Part shown: piece after piece, positions 10,501 through 21,369 of the stretch | How the letters are laid out: the number at the start of each line of letters is the position of its first letter | Position numbering within the stretch: position 1 is the first letter of the stretch | Origin: Bemisia tabaci | Taxonomy: Eukaryota; Arthropoda; Insecta; Hemiptera; Aleyrodidae | NCBI RefSeq assembly: GCF_918797505.1 | Contig: NC_092796.1 | Span: forward strand, 56,388,851-56,452,850 | Length of the DNA stretch: 64,000 nucleotides | Reading direction: 5' to 3' | Program-made: the position numbers and the translations under genes | The notes under the pieces: model-generated | What the model was told of the DNA's origin: nothing | The model's input: only the letters and a program-made list of their open reading frames with translations | Database searches by the model: none

Positions 10501-13500
10501 GTTATTTTTTCTGCAGGAGAGGTCCAATGATTGGTTTTCACATTTTCACAAATCCTGTAGAGATACATCGTTACTTTGAAAAGCAGCTCGATGAATTCAT
10601 GAAAGGTTTCCAACAAAGTGGTTTTGGCGATGGTAAGTTGTTCAGTCAATAGCATATTTATGGTGAAACTGCAAGAAAGCGTATCTCAGTTACAGTGTTT
10701 CGTAATCTCCGTTGTAATTTAGTTTCTAACAAACAAACATCATGGCTTGAAAATTACTTAAAATATTTTTCTCATGAAGAAGAAAAATCATGGAAGTTCT
10801 CAAGAAATTAAGTTTAGTAGTTCTCTATGTATAAAATAAAGTACAACAAGAAGTTTGCAATGCTGCAAACTGAGCTACGCATTCCTTCAGTTTCACCATC
10901 GATAAATTTGTAAGATGCACTAATCTCTTGAAATTAAAATAAGGGGCCCTTCAAGTATTTTTAAAGATCTGATAATTCTTGGTAGTTAGAGCGGATAAGG
11001 GGGAAAAGTTCCCAGAATCGTGCACTTCTGGAAGAAAGCATGAAACTTTCAGGATATCATCTTTACCTATAGAAGGTTCAATTTCGCAAGTGAGCCCAAA
11101 ATTCTGAGGCCATGGGGGCCGGGGGGGCAGGGGGCCCTGATTTCGCTATGTTTTGCCGAATTTTCGCGTTGGATCATCGTGAGAACGCCGTTAACAATGT
11201 AAAATGTAATCAAAACTTGTGTATATGTCATTAGTAGGTTCTCTCAAACAGTATCCTAAAATGCTATCACTGTCCGATCCCGGAGCACCCCTCAAAAGGC
11301 CTAAAATTCAAAATGGCGCCCATAATAAGGCCTCTGGAATATCGATTTTTTCACTTGTGCATATCCTGTCATGTGAGGTATCATTTTCCATGTAATTTGG
11401 GTCGCAGATTTCATATTTGAAGTCAAAACAACCCCCCGGTCAAAATTGGTGCCCCCAATCCAAGATGGCGTCCAAATTTGAAAGGCAGGAGGGTGCATTT
11501 TTTAAAATTTTACGCGATAAGGCAAGTGATATGTCAATTCCTATGTAATTTTGGTCGTAGATTTCATATTTGAAGTCAAAACAACCCCCCGGTCAAAATT
11601 GGTGCCCCCAATCCAAGATGGTGGCCAAATTTTAAAGGCAGGAGGGTGCATTTTTTCAAATTGTTACGTGATAAGGCAAGTGATATGTCATTTTCTATGT
11701 AATTTTGGTCGTGCATTTCATTATTGAAGTCAAAAAAGCCCTCCGGTCAAAATTGGTGCCCGAAGTCGAAGATGTCGGCCGAATTTGAAAGGCAGGAGTG
11801 TGAATTTTTATGAGAAAAAAATCACCTGAGATGACAAGTGAGGTATCAATTTATATGCATTTTTAGTCAACAAAACGAATCTAAATGAAATGTAAAAAAA
11901 AATCTTTTACACAAAAATGAAACGAGATAATCAAGATGATTGCCATCATGGCTGACAAGTGAAAAATGATGAGCCACTAATAGTGAGGTGTCTTGCTGAT
12001 TACTGCACAAAAACTCTGAACTCAATTTCAGATGCCCTAGACTCAGAGGATGAACAATTAATAAGTAAGTACCGAAAATAATTTAGAAAACTTTCAGTCG
12101 GTTTCAGTTGGTGGGTCTCTACTCCATCGAGTGCGATCGAAGCACAGGCATACTTATGAATCCATTGCACAAACCTATGTTCCATCAAATTGATGAGCAG
12201 ACACCAATGTTTCTTTGCGTTTTCGAAGTGATGTTAAACGCGCAAAATCCGAGATGATCGCTGTTCTTGCATGCGTTTACTGGTTGCGATTCAACCTTTC
12301 ACATCCATAAAATAGGAACAGCAACTTTATTCTGTACGCTTTTATCTGATCCTTACCTACAAGAATCTAAAGGAAGGTTCTTGGAACCTAATCAAAATCA
12401 TGAACGGATATAAAGAGCTGGAAAAGAGTAAATCGATGGTGAAACTGCTTAAATACTATTTCGGTTTGCGGTGTTGCAGACTTCTTGTCATACTTCCATT
12501 CCTTCATTAAAAAATACAGGAGTCATATCTTGAAAACTTTGCTTGTTTTCACTCTCTATGTGAGGAATATTCTGTAAAAATTTCAAGCCATGATGTTGGT
12601 TTGGCCCCCTTTCAAAAAATAAAATAGGAACGAATATTTTGAAATCCTGCAACCAAGATACGCACTTTTACTGTTTACCCGTCGAAATATTACTCCTCAA
12701 TGGTAGCCAAAAAAATGTGACTTTCGAAGACCTCCGTCATCACATATCGAAAGAAAAAGTTCCAGCTTTCAAAGTCTTCTGATGGAGAAATTAAACTCGA
12801 CACCATCAGCAGTGAAGTAGGTAACATTAATTTAGGAGCTACTTTTATCCTCAACTTAGGATGGGATGAAGTGATCTGGATGCTTGTTTGTCTTTGGGGA
12901 TGGATGAATAAAAACAAGGAGCTTCATCCTATTTAAGTGACTTGCCTCCAGCTCCCGGAATCCCCGCTTGAAATTATCCGGTGTGATTGGAAGGAAGGGA
13001 GTGACACCATGCTATACCTCAAAGAAAATAATCATTTCGCTCTTAGACTCATGCAGAAGTTCTGAAGACTCCAACTGTAAAAACTTACAGAACCGTAGGA
13101 GGAAAATCCTGAAGAGCCTGACTGGGAATGTGAATCAGCATGTGGTGATTAAGATTTTCTCCTATACTGACTGGAGAGGGTACGGCAGGTGCGTTGCGTG
13201 AAATGTCCTTATCTTTATTGAGAAATCATACGGGCTTAAAAATGAATAAAATAGCTCATTATAGATACTCCTGTTAACATTATTCCTACCGCGGACGGCC
13301 AAACTGATCACCCTCTTAATTATCTCGTATCATTTTTGTGTAAAAGATTTTTTTTACATTTCATTTAGATTCGTTTTGTTGACTAAAAATGCATATAAAT
13401 TGATACCTCACTTGTCATCTCAGGTGATTTTTTTCTCATAAAAATTCACACTCCTGCCTTTCAAATTCGGCCGACATCTTCGACTTCGGGCACCAATTTT

Positions 13501-16500
13501 GACCGGAGGGCTTTTTTGACTTCAATAATGAAATGCACGACCAAAATTACATAGAAAATGACATATCACTTGCCTTATCACGTAACAATTTGAAAAAATG
13601 CACCCTCCTGCCTTTAAAATTTGGCCACCATCTTGGATTGGGGGCACCAATTTTGACCGGGGGGTTGTTTTGACTTCAAATATGAAATCTACGACCAAAA
13701 TTACATAGGAAATGACATATCACTTGCCTTATCGCGTAAAATTTTAAAAAATGCACCCTCCTGCCTTTCAAATTTGGACGCCATCTTGGATTGGGGGCAC
13801 CAATTTTGACCGGGGGGTTGTTTTGACTTCAAATATGAAATCTGCGACCCAAATTACATAGAAAATGATACCTCACATGACAGGATATGCACAAGTGAAA
13901 AAATCGATATTCCAGAGGCCTTATTATGGGCGCCATTTTGAATTTTAGGCCTTTTGAGGGGTGCTTTGGGATCGGGCAGTGATAGCATTTTAGGATACTG
14001 TTTGAGAGAACCTACTAATGACATATACACAAGTTTTGATTACATTTTACATTGTTAACGGCGTTCTCACGATGATCCAACGCGTAAATTCGGCAAAACA
14101 TAGCGAAATCAGGGCCCCCTGCCCCCCCGGCCCCCATGGCCTCAGAATTTTGGGCTCACTTGCGAAATTGAACCTTCTATAGGTAAAGATGATATCCTGA
14201 AAGTTTCATGTTTTCTTCCAGAAATGCACGATTGTTATGCTTATCCGCCCCTACTATGGGAAGGTACTTTATGTCCTCTCTTTTTCAGGCAGTGTTCTGC
14301 TCCAAATGATATGGTTAACTTGCCGTCACCTTAAATTGAGTCACAGCTCTGTGACTTAAAATTACTCTCTAGAGTAATTTTAGACAATACCAACCTTTGT
14401 TTACTATCCTCTGTCTGTACAAAGATAGAATCATCATTGACTTCCGTTTTCAGAGGAGTTATGATGAGACCAAGCTGAAATTGACCTCTGTGATTGGTTT
14501 ATTCCAACATTTGACTGCACTTATTGCACCCTCACAAATCTGAATTTACAAAGGTAGTCAGCAAGCGGATTGAAACTTTTAATGCTCAGTTTGAAATTTA
14601 ATCAATGTTAAACATGATAAAGAGTATCATATTTTCAATGCAGCTTATCCCATTGGTTTTTTTTTTTTTGTCTAGGATGTATTTTTTTAATCAAGTGACA
14701 AAGTCAAACTTTCATTCAGTTGGCAGGTAAAAAAAAAAGAATTTTCGCAAATGTAGGTTCAAATTTTTTGGAAGTTGAAATTGCACAAAATGCCCCACCT
14801 AGAACTTGAGCCAACAATACACCTTCCTACTTTTAATTTTGAAATTAGGATAACAGGGATACATCGACTGTAGTATTTCAACATTTATACTTAAATTTTA
14901 CTCCTTGCATAATAACAAACCTCTTTTACCAGATTTTTGTAAATTTGCTTGTTTTTTGTCAAGCAGAAAAAAATGTATGTAAAATATGTAAGAATGAATT
15001 ATTCAGTTTTCTTTATTGAAGTGAACTCTAGTAGAATTCGGAAAAAGAAGAATTGTTTTTGTGTTAAAATTAGAGTCTTAGTTCCACAATCACTTTTTTC
15101 ATACTTTTTGATAGTTAAATTGAGGACATTGCACCAAGAACAACCTATAACTGGAAACCGCGTTTTGAGAAAAACGCATTTAAAGTTTTGTTTTTGATGT
15201 ACTGCGCAGACTTTTCAATGCAGGTACCCTGTTTTGGTGTTTTTGGGTGACCTAACCCTTCTACTGAAGGATGCCGGGTAGATTTTGCGATACATTTTGG
15301 GTTTACACTCTAATATATTTAATTTAAAAAAGCGGTTTATAGGTCGTTATTACGTCCAACAGTCATTTTGGTGGCAATATGCAGTATAAATCATTTTAAT
15401 CACGCATGATTAACGCAAAATAAAAGAATATCGATGGTGAGTATAGAGAGGGGTAACTAGCACATTATAGGCCCTTAAATTTATAGGCCCGTATTACGCC
15501 CAACAGTCATTTTGGTGGCAAAATGCGAAGTATACATTTTTGGAGGAAAGGATAGTTTGAGAGGAGAATAAATTATTTCAATAGCTCGTTTTTCTGAAAT
15601 AAAAACAAATCTTTATAAAATGAGATCAAAAAATCGAGCCATCACTATCGCCGCGCCGCGCCGATGCCCGCTAACCGAGAATGATAAGGCCGCGCGTATA
15701 GGTCGTTCTTGCACCCATCGATCCAGAGGCCTGACTTGCCTCGGAAAAAAAAGGTTTTTCGACCTCGAGACGTTACCTATCTATATTCTATCGCTACCAC
15801 AGCATAGTCCAGGGTACGTAGAATCCGAAAAGCAGATTGGCGTAATAACGACCTATACGCCTATAGGTTGTTCTTGGTGCGGTGTCCTCAATTTGCCCTT
15901 CCTTCCATATTGAGGGTGAAACTGCATGGGTATCTCAGTTGCGGTGTCTCAAAATCGCCTCTCCTATCTCATTTTTCATTTTTCATTTTTCATTTTTCAT
16001 CTTTAAAAGGAGACCAAAGCAACATCATGGCTTGAAATTTTCACAGAGTATTCTTTGCATAGAGAAGAAAAATCGCCGAAGTTTTTAAAAAATGACTTTA
16101 AGCCGTTTTCTATGTAAAAAATGAAGTATGACTGGAAGTCTGCAACGCTGCAAACCGATATATGCATTTCTGCAGTTTCACCATTGATTCGATATTGAAA
16201 TCAGTGTTACCTAAGTATTTATTACCTTTTAAGAATTAACAACTGTTGTCGAGAAATCGTGATGTTTGACACTTGATTATACTTTTCTTTCATCATGGTA
16301 CTGGTTGAAGTTTCTTCCTCATAGTCTCTCTTTTTTGAAATTCACTTCATGGTGAAATATTTTCCTTTTTAGATTTGAGTAATGTGGCTGTTGGCATAGA
16401 AAATATTCAATGGCATTGTAACTATTCTGTCTCATTTCTCGTTTTTTTTTTTTTTTTTTTTTCTCGTCGTTCCTCTCTTTTCAGACTTTGGTGAAATAGG

Positions 16501-19500
16501 CTCCACTTTGGATACTTTCTTCGGTGATTTCAACGGCTCTATTCCAAATGGCTCTGGCAAATTTGAGGTGCCTCAACTAAAGGAGAAAATACAACCATCT
16601 GAAGATAAGGATTTGCGAAACTTTTATTTGAAGCCAGAATTTAAATCCCCAAGTAATGGTGTAGAAGACTTTAGAGATACTGATTTAGATGGAAAGTAAG
16701 TAGTAAGATTTTATTCCTTAGATTGGATAGTAAATTCGACTTACAAGGGGAGCTTCCCAAGTGTAACCGGAATTTCGAGTTGAAATTTCGCATGAAGATA
16801 CTAGAGATGATTTTAGGGATGCCGTATTTTTTCGTTTTTTTCGAATGGGGTCGGGAAAGCCCTCAAAAAAAAGGGCTAAAGATGCGGAAAAAACGCGTGC
16901 GCTAGCGGCACAAGGTAAACATAGGTGATAGAGGCTCTGAATCCTTATCAGTACCGCGTGGCCAAACGGTAGCGCGCTCGCCTCGCAGGCGGGAGGTCTT
17001 GGGATCGGATCCAGATTACAGCTCGTATTTTATTTTACTTTATGCTTGTTTCTTTTTCACTTACTTTATTTTGCACCATTCGCTCCGCAAACCGACTTAC
17101 GAAGTAGAACACGTAGTGACTGAAGATTTTTTACATATGCTGATAAAAACTCGAAGTTTCTCTTGGATTGAAACGTAATATATAATTGAATAAACAAAAC
17201 ACTCTAAAACCCACCAAATTTCGTTGCCAAGCTGAATTTCCGGAGTATCAGTCGAATCATCTGACTCGTCGGTTTGCGGAGCGAATGGTGCAAAATAAAG
17301 TAAGTGAAAAAGAAACAAGCATAAAGTAAAATAAAATATGAACTGTAATCAGGGTCCGATCCCAGGATCTCCCGCCTGCGAGGCGAGCGCGCTACCGTTT
17401 GGCCACGCGGTACTGATAAGGATCCAGAGCCTCTATCACCTATGTTTACCTTGTGCCGCTAGCGCACGCGTTTTTTCCGCATCTTTAGCCCTATTTTTGA
17501 GGGCTTTCCCGACCCCATTCGAAAAAACGAAAAAATACGGCATCCCTAAAATCATCTCTATTATCTTCATGCGAAATTTCAACTCGAAATTCCGGTTACA
17601 CTTGGGAAGCTCCCCTTGTTAGAGCACCCGAATAAAAATACAAGTCAGGTTGTTACAATGTAAGAAACCATAAAGGTTTCAAAACAGTAGAAAAAATGTC
17701 TCACAAGTAAGGCCATAGGTATGTACTAAAAAAACCATGAAATGTTACCCACTTCTGGAACTCATTATAATTGCTAATATCAGTAAATTACTCAGTATGA
17801 ATTTATTAATTAATTTCTGTAATTGTAAAACCCTCTTTGTTTTTCTTTTTTGAAAACAGAATTGACCCCAAAGATGTTGGAGAAATTCTTTCAAGGCCAT
17901 CAGATTCTTTCAGCTCTATATTTGATCCTTTCTCCTCGGAGACGCATCCACGCATATCAATGTTTGGTAAAATGGTGACAAGTAAAACCATCCGCCATCC
18001 TGATGGGGTAAGTTCTCAATGATTTTATTATTGATACGCCAATTGCCAAGGCTTTTTTGGTCTTAAATCCTACAGAGCCAACACCGGTCCAAAGAGACTG
18101 GCATTTCTAAAACAGAAGTTTGTTAGCCTCTTGTAGCTTCCTCAGGAGCCAGTGCTATCTGTTGGCTGGCTAAATATTCAAACTTCTCATTGTTTCTTGA
18201 AGAATACGTAACGGTAGTCCCTCTCTGCTTTCTATATTTCTTGCCAGTTTTCTGCTTATATCAAATCTAAACACGAAGCATAGTATAGTAATCTTTAGTA
18301 GTCTCGTTTCCACATCATCATTAAAGCAGCAATATATTGCACCTTCATGTCAGATTTTCAACATTTTAATATGGAGTCAAAATTTCATGCAGTCATAGTT
18401 TTTTCCCTGTCATCTCGTCCTCTCATTTTTGAGTTCAATATTTTGTCATTTTTTCAGACGGTTGAAACTCAGAAGACAGTGAAAGAAAGTCAAGGGAAAG
18501 AAGAAAAGATCACAACTTTTCAAAAAGGAGACCAAACTTACTCAATCACTATCCTTCAGGATGCAGATGGTGAAGAAAAGCGTTTTGAAAATTTCATCAA
18601 CATTGATGAAGGTATTTAATCTAACTTTCTTACACTGTATAGGAGTGAGGGGTAAACAACGATGTAGAAACTATATGCAGGGGGATTCTATGCTACGCCC
18701 ATGGTGACTTTTGCAACACCCTAGGAGGGGGGGGGGGGGGGGGGGACAGTGTGACCCCAAAGATGTTGGAGAAATTCTTTCAAGGCCATCAGATTCTTTC
18801 AGCTCTATATTTGATCCTTTCTCCTCGGAGACGCATCCACGCATATCAATGTTTGGTAAAATGGTGACAAGTAAAACCATCCGCCATCCTGATGGGGTAA
18901 GTTCTCAATGATTTTATTATTGATACGCCAATTGCCAAGGCTTTTTTGGTCTTAAATCCTACAGAGCCAACACCGGTCCAAAGAGACTGGCATTTCTAAA
19001 ACAGAAGTTTGTTAGCCTCTTGTAGCTTCCTCAGGAGCCAGTGCTATCTGTTGGCTGGCTAAATATTCAAACTTCTCATTGTTTCTTGAAGAATACGTAA
19101 CGGTAGTCCCTCTCTGCTTTCTATATTTCTTGCCAGTTTTCTGCTTATATCAAATCTAAACACGAAGCATAGTATAGTAATCTTTAGTAGTCTCGTTTCC
19201 ACATCATCATTAAAGCAGCAATATATTGCACCTTCATGTCAGATTTTCAACATTTTAATATGGAGTCAAAATTTCATGCAGTCATAGTTTTTTCCCTGTC
19301 ATCTCGTCCTCTCATTTTTGAGTTCAATATATTGTCATTTTTTCAGACGGTTGAAACTCAGAAGACAGTGAAAGAAAGTCAAGGGAAAGAAGAAAAGATC
19401 ACAACTTTTCAAAAAGGAGACCAAACTTACTCAATCACTATCCTGAAGGATGCAGATGGTGAAGAAAAGCGTTTTGAAAATTTCATCAACATTGATGAAG

Positions 19501-20361
19501 GTATTTAATCTAATTTTCTTACACTGTATAGGAGTGAGGGGTAAACAACGATGTAGAAACTATATGTAGGGGGATTCTATGCTACGCCAATGGTGACTTT
19601 TGCAACACCCTAGGAGCAACCATTAGGTTAGGACGAGGATAGTCGATTTCCATGGCTTCTTATGAGAGTGTTGCTAAACAATGACTTACATCAAATTTGC
19701 AACCAACTGTTTGAAAATCTGTGTCTAGATATGAAACCTAGCTATTCTTCTAGTGAGTTTACGATTAAAATTTCAACGCTAAATCATTTATTGTAAAAAC
19801 TCCCGTAAGATCCCACATAATTGAGGTTATGACGAAGATACCAATTGCCCATTTTCACTCCCCGCCTGCCTATCAAATGACCGCTCCATGCGTGTTATGT
19901 TTTTTCGTAGGCCACCACCAATCTACAGTTTCTAGATCATTGGGGGTAAAGAAGGAAAATCAGGCTACACAAAATCTGAACCAAAAAAATTTAGGTGGCC
20001 ATTTAATTTATTTAGTATTTGTAAATTTGTATTTATATGTTGAAAAAACAGACTTACTAACACTGAAATGTAGTCTGTTTTACAAATTTCCCCTGGAAAG
20101 TAGACAACTTGTGTTCTTTGTAGGTATGAATTATTCCTGTCTAAGAAACAGGAACTCATTCATGAATTTTCATCTTCACTTGTCATCAACGAATATTTTC
20201 TTTCTCTTTTTCCAGATAAAATTGAGGACTTTAAAAAGAATTTCGATAGCAACAAACCCATGCTTCCTCGTCCTGACGAAAATCCTAGTAGTCTACTCGG
20301 CCCTCCCGCTGGCAGATCTGATGATCTCTCATACTGGTTCAACAAGTTTTTCAAGAATTAA
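7515..20361 (+). CDS. HAX1: HAX1-like protein, seven coding exons, 310 aa
   Basis: HAX1 is a mitochondrial, intrinsically disordered anti-apoptotic and adaptor protein; in mammals it supports inner-membrane protease and chaperone function. Exons: 7515-7588, 8892-8975, 10517-10632, 16485-16695, 17860-18007, 18458-18611, 20216-20361. All borders are GT-AG and phases join without a break to TAA at 20359. The protein begins MTSFHDFLRGVFGLNR, like human MSLFDLFRGFFGF. Residues 53-91 include GFHIFTNPVEIHRYF, like the family's FHDNF region. Residues 200-235 carry MVTSKTIRHPDGTVETQKTV, matching human SVTKITKPDGIVEERRTV. The end DDLSYWFNKFFKN resembles LDLFLGRWFRSR. Human HAX1 is 279 aa. Introns are loaded with foldback repeats, and exons 5 and 6 are present twice; the second copy (18753-19500) is not used in this model. 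Exon 6' could replace exon 6 in phase. Confidence 0.85.
8258..8519. repeat. Foldback element in HAX1 intron 1
   Basis: Arms of about 88 bp (8258-8345 and 8434-8519) are nearly perfect complements. They share GATCACAAATAACC and GGGGGTCCAAATGGGCC. The loop is about 88 bp of AT-rich DNA. No gene content is seen. Confidence 0.8.
10660..10899. repeat. Abundant GGTGAAACTGC element, copy with both ends
   Basis: It starts ATGGTGAAACTGCAAG and ends CAGTTTCACCAT, an inverted pair. Between them are conserved words (GTATCTCAGTT, ACATCATGGCTTGAAA, AAGAAAAATCATGGAAG). It begins 27 bp after the splice donor of HAX1 exon 3. Confidence 0.75.
11401..11815. repeat. Tandem repeat, about 153-bp unit x 3, inside the foldback arm
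   Basis: Units begin at about 11401, 11554 and 11708. Each contains a GATTTCAT-type word, GTCAAAACAACCCCCC, GGTCAAAATTGGTGCCC and AAAGGCAGGAG. The third unit is the most diverged. The inverted counterpart lies at about 13435-13850. Confidence 0.85.
12434..12680. repeat. Abundant element, right end degraded
   Basis: The left end CGATGGTGAAACTGC is intact, followed by CGGTTTGCGGTGTTGCAG and CTTGTCATACTTCC. The right terminus has decayed. It sits in the loop of the large foldback. Confidence 0.6.
15120..15891. repeat. 772-bp element with 31-bp terminal inverted repeats
   Basis: The ends (15120-15150 and 15862-15891) are inverted: TTGAGGACATTGCACCAAGA against TCTTGGTGCGGTGTCCTCAA. Inside, a block with TACGTCCAACAGTCATTTTG is repeated directly near 15350 and 15490 (the second copy reads TACGCCC). 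No transposase is seen, so it is a non-autonomous element in HAX1 intron 3. Confidence 0.75.
15913..16185. repeat. Abundant GGTGAAACTGC element
   Basis: Starts AGGGTGAAACTGC and ends GCAGTTTCACCATT. A short (TTTTTCAT)n run lies near 15971. Internal words match the 41862 copy: GTATCTCAGTTGCGGTGT and ACATCATGGCTTGAAATTTT. Confidence 0.75.
16951..17020 (+). repeat. tRNA-Ala(CGC)-like sequence, left arm
   Basis: It has an A-box TGGCCAAACGG, a five-pair anticodon stem around loop CTCGCAG (anticodon CGC) and a weakened B-box GGATCGGATCC. The acceptor stem does not pair, so it is likely a tRNA-derived SINE head and not a working tRNA. Confidence 0.5.
17344..17413 (-). repeat. tRNA-Ala(CGC)-like sequence, right arm
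   Basis: This is the inverted copy of 16951-17020, with a few differences (GAGATCCTGGGATCGGACCC in place of GAGGTCTTGGGATCGGATCC). It has the same A-box and anticodon loop and the same missing acceptor pairing. Confidence 0.5.
17864..18727 (+). repeat. Direct 864-bp duplication, copy 1 (HAX1 exons 5-6)
   Basis: Copy 1 runs from GACCCCAAAGATG in exon 5 to CCCTAGGAG downstream of exon 6, and includes intron 5. Copy 2 is offset by exactly 889 bp. I see about five single-base differences over the whole length. Copy 1 alone has the normal exon 5 acceptor. Confidence 0.95.
18753..18896 (+). pseudogene. HAX1 exon 5' (duplicate lacking its acceptor)
   Basis: The coding bases match exon 5 from its fifth base onward. 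There is no polypyrimidine tract upstream, only a G run. If the ACAG at 18746-18749 were used after exon 6, the reading frame would hit TGA at once (G+TG then TGA). This copy therefore looks unusable in a chain exon 6 to exon 5'. Confidence 0.7.
19347..19500 (+). CDS. HAX1 exon 6' (duplicate; possible alternative exon)
   Basis: The acceptor (TTTTTTCAG) and donor (GAAG/GTATTT) are intact. It differs from exon 6 by one residue (Gln to Lys in SITILxDADGEE). Exon 5 ends in phase 0 and exon 7 starts in phase 1, so 5-6'-7 is in frame, whereas 5-6-6'-7 would shift the frame. It could act as a mutually exclusive exon, or be an assembly artefact. Confidence 0.5.
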
Positions 20362-21233
20362 GGTTGCTTCTCCCTCCTTTAAAATGTCTTTCAAATTTTC
20401 TGTTCGTTATTAATTGTTTGATTTAAGGTTATCCTATTATATGTAGGTACAGAGAATATCAAGATTTTTCTCGAAAGTGAGATATCACCAATTTTTCATC
20501 TTCCTAAAAAATATCCATTGCTGTGATATGGAACTTTCTCTCTCCATTACTGTGTCTCAAAACTTCCACTCCTGTATTACTTTTTCAAAAAGAAATAAGC
20601 CGACTTTATAGCTCGAAATTTTTACAGAATATTCTACCAACAGAGAAGAAAAATCAAGGAAGTTTTCAAGCCTTCGTTGACTAGTTTTCCAAAGTGAATA
20701 TAAAGTATGACAGGGAGTCTGCAATGTCGCAAACGGATTATGATGTATGGAATTGGTGCCTGCAGTGATTATTATACAGAATATGAGAATCCGTAGAGAT
20801 GATTTGATTTCTTGTACTAGTTGAAATCTATTATGTTAGACCCAGCTGCTTTGTAAAAAAAAGTTACATATTTTAAAATAATTTTTAGAGGGTAGTCGAA
20901 TCTTTGGTCACTCAAAGGAAAGAAGCAAGGACGTGCTTAAGATATTCACACCAGGATCTTCCATGGTATATCTCCATCAATGTACAATTTTGAAAAGATC
21001 CTAAGAGAAAACTGGGGAATATTCCCTTGTTAGAGGGAATGAAACGCTTATTTCGAGGTTGAGCTACCCATTTTTTGGCTATTGATCAAAACATAGCTAA
21101 ATTTGTTACAAATTCCCTCCAATTCCTTTTAGTTAGAATGTCAAAGAGAAGTGATAACTTTGCTCTAACTTCCCTGGAGCAAATTTAGATTATGATCTCA
21201 GGAGAAAAGTGCACAGTCATCTTTGCCCTATAT

Positions 21234-21369
21234 GGACTACATTTTGCAATTAGGGAGTAAAATTTTTGGCTCATCCGGTAAACTCTTATGTGCATAAGGA
21301 AATTAATGGTTCATACAGTGTTCCTAGAATGAGCCAGAAATTGTAGTTTCTGATCGCAAAATATAGTCC
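21234..21369. repeat. 136-bp palindromic element, copy 1
   Basis: The ends GGACTACATTTTGCAATTAG and GCAAAATATAGTCC are inverted, and the centre has GGCTCAT / ATGAGCC. A diverged second copy is at 24644-24781. Confidence 0.65.

Larger units (their letters stand above)
10991..14248. repeat. 3.3 kb foldback with 0.94 kb arms in HAX1 intron 3
   Basis: The left arm (10991-11935) and right arm (13315-14248) are inverted copies with only scattered differences, for example at CGCGTTGG against CGCGTAAA-type positions. The outer ends are GCGGATAAG and CTTATCCGC. Each arm contains three tandem units of about 153 bp. The 1.38 kb loop (11936-13314) holds a truncated copy of the abundant element (12434-12680) and a stretch at about 12690-13200 that looks less repetitive. 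No intact transposase is recognised. Confidence 0.9.
16743..17618. repeat. Foldback built on two head-to-head tRNA-Ala-like sequences
   Basis: Arms 16743-17096 and 17278-17618 are near-identical inverted copies separated by a 181-bp loop. Each arm contains a tRNA-like sequence in the same position. Outer ends read ACAAGGGGAGC and GCTCCCCTTGT. The element lies in HAX1 intron 4, about 50 bp after the exon 4 donor. Confidence 0.88.
18753..19616 (+). repeat. Direct 864-bp duplication, copy 2
   Basis: It is separated from copy 1 by a 25-bp junction consisting of a run of G (19 G in a row, 18727-18745) and ACAGTGT. The junction replaces the pyrimidine-rich acceptor of exon 5. Copy 2 then continues into unique intron leading to exon 7. 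Confidence 0.95.

Noticed and set aside
10991..14248. CRISPR-like or regulatory array from the 153-bp tandem units
   Set aside because: Units are adjacent without spacers, are present as inverted arms, and the DNA is eukaryotic.
16951..17020. Functional tRNA-Ala gene
   Set aside because: The acceptor arms do not pair, the B-box is weak, and an inverted copy is 330 bp away, all fitting a repeat-borne tRNA relic.
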